Shown here piece after piece: positions 16,814-24,142 of a DNA stretch of 40,038 nucleotides (the stretch's first letter is position 1; the number at the start of each line of letters is the position of its first letter). The position numbers and the translations under genes were made by a program. This DNA is from Terriglobia bacterium (GTDB lineage Bacteria; Acidobacteriota; Terriglobia; Terriglobales; Acidobacteriaceae): positions 1 through 40,038 of the forward strand of contig JAIQFA010000046.1 of NCBI GenBank assembly GCA_020073525.1. The letters are read 5' to 3'. Under the pieces are notes generated by a model. It was not told the origin of the DNA, did no database searches, and worked only from the letters and a program-made list of their open reading frames with translations.

Positions 16814-18744
16814 AGAAAATCCTGTCGCTGGCGGGCAAGATGGCCGCGATGATAGTTCTGGCAGAGGCCCTCGCTGCGGCACAGCCGCCGGTGAACGGCG
16901 ACGTCCTGGGGATGCATAACCTGACGTCCGCAAGTGGAGCGTCCGTGTATTCGCAGGGAAGTCTAGCCTGCACTTTCTGTCACGCTCCGCACAGCGGGTT
17001 GGGAGGCATCACACCGCTGTGGAACCAGAAACTGTCGACACAAACCTACACGCCCTACACCAGCACGACCTATGTCGAGCAAGGCAACACCAAGCCGACG
17101 CTCGGAATCACGAGCAGCCTTTGCTTGAGTTGTCATGACGGCACGGTGGGAGTCGGACAGTCGGCGGCGTATGGCCCCCTGCCCACCGTCGGCACATTGA
17201 ATAGCGTCGATTCGTTCGGAACCACGCTCACCGGTTCGCATCCGTTCAGCCTAGTGCTCCCCATCAAGGATGCATCCAACCTGCAGGCGTCGCTGGTGGC
17301 GCAGGGCAAGACCGCCGATCCTACGGGCGCGGTCAAGCTCGTGGCGGGCAATATCGAGTGCACCAGTTGTCATGACCCCCATGTGCAAGCGATCGACAAA
17401 GTCGCGCAGAATTTTCTGGTTCGGGACAGCTCAAGCGCGCAAATGTGTCTCGCCTGTCACGATCCGAACCGGGTAGTGCAAGGACAGGTCAACCCGCTGA
17501 CAGGTTTTACGGGAAGCGTTCATCAGACCGCGACCAATGGGGTTTCGCCGGATGGACACGTGGGTCCGTATCCAACGGTCGGCGTGAATGCGTGCAACTC
17601 GTGTCACATGTCGCACGACTCGGTTGCGCCCGCGCGACTCCTGCGCCCAGCGACCCCCGCGGCGCCTGGAAACGATTCGGTCACGCAAAACTGCATGACC
17701 TGTCACGGCAGCGGCACTTACCTGTCGCCCGAGCCAACGAACATCATGGCCGAGGTTGCCAAGACGGGGCATCCCCTGCCCGCGGGGAATAACTTCCACG
17801 ACGCTGCCGAGGCGGTGCTGTTGAACAACAACCGCCATGGCACGTGCGTCGATTGCCACAACCCTCACGCCTCGAACCAGACAACGCAATTTACCGCGCC
17901 GCCGTTGCTGCGTCCATCGCAGGCGGGGGTTAGCGGGATCAGCACTTTGGATGGGATCACCGTCCTTACTCCGGCAGTAAATCAGTATGAGAATTGTCTG
18001 CGCTGCCACGGTACGAGTACAGGAAAACAGCGGCTGATCCTCTATGGGTACGCGCCGACGCGGGTGGCATCGGCGCCCGATCCACTCAACATCATTCCGG
18101 AGTTCGCCTCCACGTCCACGTCGAGTCACCCAGTGACCCACGATCGAACCAGTCCCCTGCCCCAACCCAGCCTGTTGCTGAACCAGTTGAATCAGAATGG
18201 AACGGCGTCGGCGCGTGCGATGGGAACGCGTATCTTCTGCACCGACTGCCATAACAGCGACGACAATCGCGAATTCGGCGGCTCCGGGCCAAACGGTCCC
18301 CACGGATCGGTCAACTCGCACATTCTTGAACGCAACTACCAATTCAGTCAGGCCGCGACTCCGGGCGGGTTGGTCACGAACCTATTCCCCAATCCAGACC
18401 TAAGCTTCACGGGGCCGTATGCGATGTGCGCGAAATGTCACGACCTGACTAATGTCGTCGCTAACACCAGCTTCACCCAACACGGCCTGCACGTATCTCA
18501 GTACGGCTTCAGTTGCTCGACGTGCCATACCGCCCACGGTATGGGCGCAACTTCGCCGAGCATTACCGGAGAACGGCTGGTAAATTTTGACGCCAACGTT
18601 GTGGGAGAAAATAACGGCGCTCCGATTGCGTACAGCCGCAGCAACAACACCTGCACGCTGATGTGCCACCAGATTGCACACAACGCCGACGGTACTGTCG
18701 GCGCCGCCAAAGTGGGAAGGCCTAAGTGGCCGCTAAAAAAATAG
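16810..18744 (+). CDS. exported multihaem cytochrome c (11 CXXCH plus one CX3CH)
   Basis: 644 residues from a GTG that overlaps the stop of the NHL gene. A signal peptide (KMAAMIVLAEALAAAQ) leads into doubled-CXXCH-type domains: CTFCHAPHSG, CLSCHDG, CTSCHDPH, CLACHDPN, CNSCHMSH, CMTCHGSG, CVDCHNPH, CLRCHGTS, CTDCHNSD, CAKCHDLT and CSTCHTAH. A twelfth site near the C-terminus reads CTLMCHQIAH, with three residues between the cysteines. Long Ser/Thr/Pro/Asn-rich linkers separate the haem clusters, as in extracellular cytochromes. The N-terminus is related to the 4-haem cytochrome at 11562. Being the last gene of the coupled barrel-propeller-cytochrome unit, it is the best candidate for the outer-surface electron outlet; that location is inferred. 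Confidence 0.92.
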   Translation: MKKILSLAGKMAAMIVLAEALAAAQPPVNGDVLGMHNLTSASGASVYSQGSLACTFCHAPHSGLGGITPLWNQKLSTQTYTPYTSTTYVEQGNTKPTLGITSSLCLSCHDGTVGVGQSAAYGPLPTVGTLNSVDSFGTTLTGSHPFSLVLPIKDASNLQASLVAQGKTADPTGAVKLVAGNIECTSCHDPHVQAIDKVAQNFLVRDSSSAQMCLACHDPNRVVQGQVNPLTGFTGSVHQTATNGVSPDGHVGPYPTVGVNACNSCHMSHDSVAPARLLRPATPAAPGNDSVTQNCMTCHGSGTYLSPEPTNIMAEVAKTGHPLPAGNNFHDAAEAVLLNNNRHGTCVDCHNPHASNQTTQFTAPPLLRPSQAGVSGISTLDGITVLTPAVNQYENCLRCHGTSTGKQRLILYGYAPTRVASAPDPLNIIPEFASTSTSSHPVTHDRTSPLPQPSLLLNQLNQNGTASARAMGTRIFCTDCHNSDDNREFGGSGPNGPHGSVNSHILERNYQFSQAATPGGLVTNLFPNPDLSFTGPYAMCAKCHDLTNVVANTSFTQHGLHVSQYGFSCSTCHTAHGMGATSPSITGERLVNFDANVVGENNGAPIAYSRSNNTCTLMCHQIAHNADGTVGAAKVGRPKWPLKK

Positions 18745-18853
18745 AGCAGCACCGTAGCGCTACTCGAGTTTGGACGCACGAAAGGAAGTTTTCGTTTTCC
18801 AAGGTCTGACGTTATCCACCGCGAGTTGCTTAACGTTGGCCTTGGGGACAATG

Positions 18854-18921
18854 CAGGGCTGGATCACGATGGGTTTGAGGACGCGGTTAGGCCCACGGAA
18901 TCAGATCCCGATCCAGCCCTG
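18854..18921. repeat. 12-bp inverted repeat between cytochrome and SGNH genes
   Basis: CAGGGCTGGATC at 18854-18865 pairs perfectly with GATCCAGCCCTG at 18910-18921 across 44 bases. It lies in the 225-bp gap after the cytochrome operon. It might be a terminator stem, an operator pair or the trace of a small mobile repeat; there is no T-run after it. Confidence 0.4.
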
Positions 18922-18969
18922 TTTCGTCAGCAAAGAGTTCTTGCGGGCCGACGTAAGATTCTCAGAATA

Positions 18970-20661
18970 ATGACGGCATCCACTGAAATCGACAAGCCCG
19001 TTCGTGGTTGGCGCTTCTGGGCGCCACGCCTGGCTACGTCGATCCTCGTTCCCGTGTTGCTGCTCGGCATCGCAGAAGGAGCGCTGCGGCTGTTTGGCAT
19101 TGGGTTTTCGACCGGCCTCACCGTCCCGTGCACGATGCAGGGCCGCCCGGCATCTTGCTATAACCTGTTCTTCCCGGCCCCATTTTTTCCTCCCGGCATG
19201 ATCAAGACACCGCAGGCCTATGCGATTCCTGCTGAGAAACCTCGCGGAACTTTTCGCATCTTTGTGCTCGGAGAATCTGCGGCGATGGGCGACCCCGATC
19301 CCGCGTATGGATTCAGCCGCTACCTGGAAGTGATGCTTCGGGAACGCTTCCCTGCCATGAAGTTCGAGGTGGTCAACACCGGCAGCGTCGCCATCAACTC
19401 CCATGTCCTGCTGCCCATCGCCAAGGGGTTGGCGAATGAACGCCCGGACCTATTCATCATTTATTCGGGAAATAACGAGGTCGTCGGGCCCTATGGTCCA
19501 GGCACGGCGCTGACGTCCTCCGGCATGAGCCTCCCCGTGATTCGCACCAGCATCTTTGTTCACTCAACTCGCCTGGGCCAGCTTCTCACCAAGGTCGGCA
19601 CGCAGAAGCGGGAATGGGGCGGGATGGAGATGTTCCTCGACAAGCAGGTCCCGGAGCAATCGCCGCTCATGCAGCAGACCTACAAGAATTTCGAGAGCAA
19701 TCTGCGCGACACGGTCGCCGTCGCTCGCAGTTCGGGCGCCCGGGTAATCGTCGTGACGGTCGCCACGAATCTGAAAGACTGTGCCCCTTTCGCGTCCTTA
19801 CACCGCGAGGATCTTGCGGCGGATGCGCTGCGTTCCTGGACAGCGCTCGTGAAACAGGGGTCCGACCTGGAAAACGGCAGGGCGTACGCGGAAGGATTGA
19901 AAAACTACTTTTCGGCGGTGCAGATTGACGATCAGTATGCCGAGCTGGAATTCCGCATCGCTCGCTGCTTGTGGATGCTGGGAGATTACCGCGCGGCCCG
20001 GGAACATTTTCTTCGTGCCCGCGATCTCGACACGTTGCGGTTTCGCGCCGACAGCAAGATCAATGACATCAACCGTTCGGTAGCCGTTTCGTCCTCCGGC
20101 GCCGAACTCGTGGACGCCGACGAGATTTTTGCCAAGGAGAGCCCCAACGGGATCGTCGGCAGCGAACTCGTGTATGAGCACGTTCACCTGACTCCGGAGG
20201 GCAACTACCTTCTGGCGCGGGCCATGTTCACGCAGATCGCAAGCAAACTGCCGAAGGAGACGGGACAAGCCCCGTCTCTACAGGACGGCAGTATTCCCTC
20301 CGGCGTTCTTTCTCAAACCGAATGCGAGCAACTGCTTGCGTTCACCCCTCATGATCGCCTGCGAATTACCCGGGAGATGCTGCAGCGATTGCAGAAGCCT
20401 CCCTTCACCAATCAACTGAATCACTCCGATCAGGCCTTGCGATTGACGATCAAAGCAAGCTCTCCGGACGAAAGTCCTGACGAGACGGTCGCTGAGTATC
20501 AATGGGCGATCCGGAAAAAACCGGATGACCGGATCTTGCACTACAATTTCGGACTCTTCCTCTTCGACTACAACCGCGCTGCAGCGGCAGAGCAGTTGCG
20601 CATGTCCCGGCCGTGGGACGGGTTCCCCGTTTTCGCGCCTGACGGCACGCCAATCGAATAG
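18970..20661 (+). CDS. membrane-anchored SGNH/GDSL-like protein with TPR-like C-terminus
   Basis: Starting at ATG 18970 the protein has about 563 residues; the frame is open to 18826 but that stretch carries an inverted repeat. One membrane segment (SILVPVLLLGIAEGALRLFGI, about 17-37) precedes an SGNH-type domain: block I FVLGESAAMGD with the probable nucleophile Ser, block III YSGNNEV, and block V VHLTPEGNYLLA with the His. Between and after these lie helical repeat-like segments (RIARCLWMLGDYRAAREHFLRARDLD; VAEYQWAIRKKPDDRILHYNFGLFLFD). SGNH enzymes act as esterases or O-acetyltransferases; beside an MBOAT gene this may work on a surface glycan. A REP-like hairpin is embedded in the reading frame at 20257-20278. 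Confidence 0.75.
   Translation: MTASTEIDKPVRGWRFWAPRLATSILVPVLLLGIAEGALRLFGIGFSTGLTVPCTMQGRPASCYNLFFPAPFFPPGMIKTPQAYAIPAEKPRGTFRIFVLGESAAMGDPDPAYGFSRYLEVMLRERFPAMKFEVVNTGSVAINSHVLLPIAKGLANERPDLFIIYSGNNEVVGPYGPGTALTSSGMSLPVIRTSIFVHSTRLGQLLTKVGTQKREWGGMEMFLDKQVPEQSPLMQQTYKNFESNLRDTVAVARSSGARVIVVTVATNLKDCAPFASLHREDLAADALRSWTALVKQGSDLENGRAYAEGLKNYFSAVQIDDQYAELEFRIARCLWMLGDYRAAREHFLRARDLDTLRFRADSKINDINRSVAVSSSGAELVDADEIFAKESPNGIVGSELVYEHVHLTPEGNYLLARAMFTQIASKLPKETGQAPSLQDGSIPSGVLSQTECEQLLAFTPHDRLRITREMLQRLQKPPFTNQLNHSDQALRLTIKASSPDESPDETVAEYQWAIRKKPDDRILHYNFGLFLFDYNRAAAAEQLRMSRPWDGFPVFAPDGTPIE
20257..20278. repeat. REP-like hairpin inside SGNH coding region
   Basis: GAGACGGG-ACAAGC-CCCGTCTC forms a perfect 8-bp stem closely related to the intergenic GACGGGGC-AAA-GCCCCGTC repeat at 11198-11216. 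It is in frame and encodes a linker (KETGQAPSLQD) between the SGNH and TPR-like parts. Confidence 0.6.
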
Positions 20662-20796
20662 GGAGTGTAACTTACAGGAGCAGTGGAACTCTTTCTTGAC
20701 GTGGCCGTTCTGAAAGTGGAGAGGTTCCCGATGAATGGGCCAAGGCCACTGAGACGCCAGCGATTCATGCCCGAACTCCCGAAAGGCTTTGCGTGA

Positions 20797-22380
20797 ATGA
20801 GTGAACGAACGCGTGTCGCGCTGTTGTTGGCGGTGGCAATGCTCGTTTATGGGAATGCGTTGCTGAACGGCTTCACCTTTGACGACGACACCTACATTCT
20901 TGATAACCCCACAGTAACCAAGCTTTCGGTAAGGGGACTATTCGAGCCGGCCACAACCGACCCCCATCATCGTTTTTTTCGCCCGACTACCTTCGCCACC
21001 TATGATTTGAATTGGGCGATCGCGGGTGCGCGGCCGTTTGGCTTTCACTTCTTCAATGTGCTGTTGCACGCGGCAGTCACATTGCTGCTTTACATGGTCT
21101 TGAGGAAGCTTCTGGAAGCGGCGGCGCGAGGCACGACAATCGCATGGGCGGCTGCGTTGTTATTCGCCGTGCATCCCATTCATACCGAAGCGGTGGCCTC
21201 CATTGTGGGGCGCTCCGAGTTGCTGGCCGCGGGATTCTTGCTGGCAGCGTGGCTCCTGCACCTGCACGACCGGCCCATCCTCGCGCTGGTCTGCTTTGTG
21301 CTGGCGTTGATGTCGAAAGAATCAGCCGTGGCCTTTGTTCCGCTGGCGCTGGCCGGCGATTATGCGCGCGGCAAGCTGAAGCCGCTTCATCGCTACGGCT
21401 GGATTGCTGGCGCGGCAGTGCTGTACATGGCTCTGCTTTGGAATGCTCAGGGAGGCCGGTTCGGAGAGCAAGAAGTTCTTTTTCTCAACAATCCGCTCGC
21501 CAAACTTCCCGCCAGTTTGAGAATTCTCAACGCGCTGCGTGTCGCTTGGAAGTATGTCGGCGTCCAGGTATATCCGGCCGCACTTTCCTGCGACTATTCC
21601 TACAATGCGATCCCTCTCTACGCGAGTTGGCGGCACACAGCGCCCGCGGCGGTCGCGGCGTTGCTCGTGCTGGCTGCCTGGATCTGGGCCATGTGGACCA
21701 AGCGCAGCGAATGGTTTCTGGCGGGAGCGATCTATCTGGCAGGCTTTGCCGTTACCGCCAACATCTTAGTGCCCACGGGAACGATCATGGGGGAACGGCT
21801 CGCGTACTTTCCTTCCGCCGGTTTTTGCCTATTCGCCGCCCTGCTCTGGATGTGGGTTGAGGAGCGCCGGCGAAAACTGGCATGGACGGTGCTCGGTATT
21901 GTCGTTGTAGCTCTGGCCACGCGTACGGTGGTCCGCAACCGGGACTGGCGAGACAATTTTTCTCTCTTCTCGGCCGGCACACAGGCAGTCCCAGGAAGCG
22001 CAAAGCTGCACGATGGTCTTGGAGGAGAGTACATACTCCGGGGCCAGAGAGATAAGGCCCTTCCGGAATTGCAGACCGCTATCCACATCTACCCGAACGT
22101 TCCTGTGGCAGACGAAAACGATTTCCGGCTGGTGTACCTGGCGGCGGAACTCATGAAACTCGGAGAGACCGACGACGCCCTGGAGTTCCTGGATGCGGAG
22201 ATCGCGAATTCCCCCGGGTTCTCATTGGCATGGTCGAACCGCGCAGTCATTCGCTATCAGCGTGGCGAGATAACATCAGCCCGCGAGGACGCGCAGAATG
22301 CCTTGCGCTTGGACCCGGCCAACATCCAGGCGCAATACCTGCTGAACTCGCTTGGCGCACCTGTTCCCTTCGCGCCTTGA
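20797..22380 (+). CDS. TMTC-like GT-C family membrane protein with TPR tail
   Basis: 527 residues. The N-terminus has a membrane helix followed by the acidic motif GFTFDDDTYIL, and further on HRFFRPTTFATYDLNW, FAVHPIHTEAVASIVGRSELLA and LALMSKESAVAF, which are hallmarks of the TMTC/DUF1736 group of the GT-C glycosyltransferase fold. About nine to ten membrane segments follow, then a TPR-like tail (about 400-520: ALPELQTAIHIYPNVPVADENDF, DDALEFLDAEIANSPGFSLAWSNRAVIRYQRGE). Eukaryotic relatives transfer mannose to secreted proteins from lipid-linked donors; a similar protein glycosylation role is possible here but unproven. It lies 135 bp after the SGNH gene on the same strand and converges with the MBOAT gene 33 bp further on. 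Confidence 0.82.
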   Translation: MSERTRVALLLAVAMLVYGNALLNGFTFDDDTYILDNPTVTKLSVRGLFEPATTDPHHRFFRPTTFATYDLNWAIAGARPFGFHFFNVLLHAAVTLLLYMVLRKLLEAAARGTTIAWAAALLFAVHPIHTEAVASIVGRSELLAAGFLLAAWLLHLHDRPILALVCFVLALMSKESAVAFVPLALAGDYARGKLKPLHRYGWIAGAAVLYMALLWNAQGGRFGEQEVLFLNNPLAKLPASLRILNALRVAWKYVGVQVYPAALSCDYSYNAIPLYASWRHTAPAAVAALLVLAAWIWAMWTKRSEWFLAGAIYLAGFAVTANILVPTGTIMGERLAYFPSAGFCLFAALLWMWVEERRRKLAWTVLGIVVVALATRTVVRNRDWRDNFSLFSAGTQAVPGSAKLHDGLGGEYILRGQRDKALPELQTAIHIYPNVPVADENDFRLVYLAAELMKLGETDDALEFLDAEIANSPGFSLAWSNRAVIRYQRGEITSAREDAQNALRLDPANIQAQYLLNSLGAPVPFAP

Positions 22381-22413
22381 ATCGGCTCCTGCAGCCTCCT
22401 CGATGTGCCAGCT

Positions 22414-23862
22414 TCAAAACTTCCGGTACATGAACTGAGCGGCGTCGGCGCCGCGAGTGTGCGTCACGATTACAACGAGAAGCAGCGTCAACACGTACAT
22501 AGGCGGGATCCAAAACCAGCGGTTGCGAGCGATGAGGGCGATCATGCCTGGATGAGAGGCTTCCGGTTCCACAGAGTAACGATCGAGAGACTCGATCGCG
22601 CACAGCACAATCCCATATCCGGCCGCCAGCGAGATAACAAGGCCATAAAGACTCCCGCTGAGAAAGTGCGCCGTATAGCTTGCGGGCGACACGACCGCGG
22701 ACAGCATCTGCCGCGTCTCGAGCAAAGAGTTGGCCCGGAAGAATATCCATCCCAAACTGATGAGACCGATCGTCACGACCCACGAGATTGTAGTCCACAG
22801 GGGGCTGGCGGGATTCCAGTCGAATTTGCGTTGCACCTGCTGCACCTGGCGATGCAAGACGAGTAGCACTCCGTGATAGGCGCCCCAGAGCACGAACAGG
22901 ACGGCGGCTTTGTGCCATAGTCCGAACAGAATCATCGAAACCACCAGCGCGAGATTTCGCCACCACACTTCGCGGCGCATTACCGCCAGCGGAAGGAAGA
23001 CATAATCCCGAATCCAGAAGGACAGCGACATGTGCCAGCGCGTCCAGAAGATTGACGGACTGGTGGATTGGAAAGGACGAGCAAAATTTTCGGGCAAGGT
23101 GAATCCGAGCGCTTGGGCCGCGCCGATGGCGATGTGCGAGTACCCGGCGAAATCCAGGAAAAGCTGCAGACCGTATCCGAACGCGAGACACCAAACGTCA
23201 GTGCCGCTCCAGTGAGTGGCATGGTCGAAGCCAGAGTTAATCCCGTCGCCCGCCAGAATTCCCTGCCCCAGCAATTGCGCCAACTGCATCATGAGCACGC
23301 CGGTCGCGATGCGCCTGAGCCCCCGGCCGATATCGTGCGAACGTGTCGTTTGTCCGGAGCGAAATTGCGGAAGCATGTCGGGCATGCGGCAGATCGGTCC
23401 TGAGATCACGACCGGGAAGAAAGCCATGTACAGCGCAAATTCGACGAAAGAGGGATCAAGTTCCTCGCCTCGGTAGAGGTCAAACAGATAACTCATCGCC
23501 TGGAAAGTCCAGAATGAGATTCCCAGTGGCAGGGCGAGATGCGAAAACCTTTGCAACGACGACAACGGGATGTTTATCGCTACTTCTGGAAGATATTTGA
23601 AAGTGCCGAGCAACGCGAGGTTCAACAGAATGCCGATCCATAGAACGAGCGCGGAAGGCTGGCGCCGCAACCATTTTCCCAACAGGAAGTTCATCACCGT
23701 GGAAGCCAGCAAAACAGCGGCGAACCATGCTCCCCAGGTGAGATAGAGTGTGCAGCAGCCGATCAGGAGCACGGTCTGTCGCACGACTCGCGAGCGGACC
23801 TTGGCAAAGACCACGACGCAGATCAGAAACACCAGGCCGTATAGGATCGGTCGAAGCAACAT
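22414..23862 (-). CDS. MBOAT-family O-acyltransferase (AlgI-like)
   Basis: 482 residues from the ATG at 23862, chosen for AAGGAGGG directly upstream. The protein has about ten or more membrane segments and AlgI-type landmarks: LPLGISFWTFQAMSYLFDLYRG, FFPVVISGPICR, FGYGLQLFLDFAGYSHIAIGAAQALGF, FWTRWHMSLSFWIRDYVFLPL and the active-site region LFGLWHKAAVLFVLWGAYHG with the conserved His. These enzymes move acyl groups across the membrane, typically acetyl groups onto extracellular polysaccharide, and usually work with an SGNH-domain partner. Such a partner is encoded nearby at 18970-20661. A start at 23910 is possible but lacks a ribosome-binding site. Confidence 0.92.
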   Translation of the reverse strand: MLLRPILYGLVFLICVVVFAKVRSRVVRQTVLLIGCCTLYLTWGAWFAAVLLASTVMNFLLGKWLRRQPSALVLWIGILLNLALLGTFKYLPEVAINIPLSSLQRFSHLALPLGISFWTFQAMSYLFDLYRGEELDPSFVEFALYMAFFPVVISGPICRMPDMLPQFRSGQTTRSHDIGRGLRRIATGVLMMQLAQLLGQGILAGDGINSGFDHATHWSGTDVWCLAFGYGLQLFLDFAGYSHIAIGAAQALGFTLPENFARPFQSTSPSIFWTRWHMSLSFWIRDYVFLPLAVMRREVWWRNLALVVSMILFGLWHKAAVLFVLWGAYHGVLLVLHRQVQQVQRKFDWNPASPLWTTISWVVTIGLISLGWIFFRANSLLETRQMLSAVVSPASYTAHFLSGSLYGLVISLAAGYGIVLCAIESLDRYSVEPEASHPGMIALIARNRWFWIPPMYVLTLLLVVIVTHTRGADAAQFMYRKF

Positions 23863-23945
23863 CCCTCCTTGTGTTTTGAAAACCGTTTCATCTGCAAGAC
23901 TTTGTTTCACAAAGCAGCTTCAAAAGGGGCGGGTAGTTCCCTCAG

Positions 23946-23998
23946 GGGCTAAAGCCCAGTTTTTATGCGGCTCGTAGCGGCACGGCTGAAGCCGTGCC
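23946..23998. repeat. paired REP-like hairpins (AA and TGAA loops)
   Basis: GGGCT-AA-AGCCC (23946-23957) and GGCACGGC-TGAA-GCCGTGCC (23979-23998) lie between the divergent MBOAT and acyl ligase genes. The order and loops match the pair at 4672-4725. Confidence 0.7.
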
Positions 23999-24102
23999 CT
24001 TCCCTAAACCTGCCCGCAACTATCTTTGAAATGGCTCAGGCATTATTGCGTATTCGTGGCCGCCCCGCATAGGTACTCTCGCACACCTGCACAAGTTCGT
24101 TC

Positions 24103-24116
24103 GTGACCTGGATCAC
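24103..24116. promoter_or_regulatory. CRP-type binding site before acyl ligase
   Basis: GTGACCTGGATCAC is an exact GTGA-N6-TCAC site extended to 7-bp arms (TTCGTGA/TCACGAA). It is the closest in the window to the E. coli CRP consensus core. Its centre is only about 33 bp before the ligase ATG, so it probably overlaps the promoter or the start of transcription and may act in repression. Confidence 0.6.
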
Positions 24117-24142
24117 GAAACTCGCCTCTCGTACCCGTTACA

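Noticed and set aside
18826..18969. N-terminal extension of the SGNH protein
   Set aside because: The extra 48 codons run through an inverted repeat, are hydrophilic without family resemblance, and would precede the natural signal-anchor.
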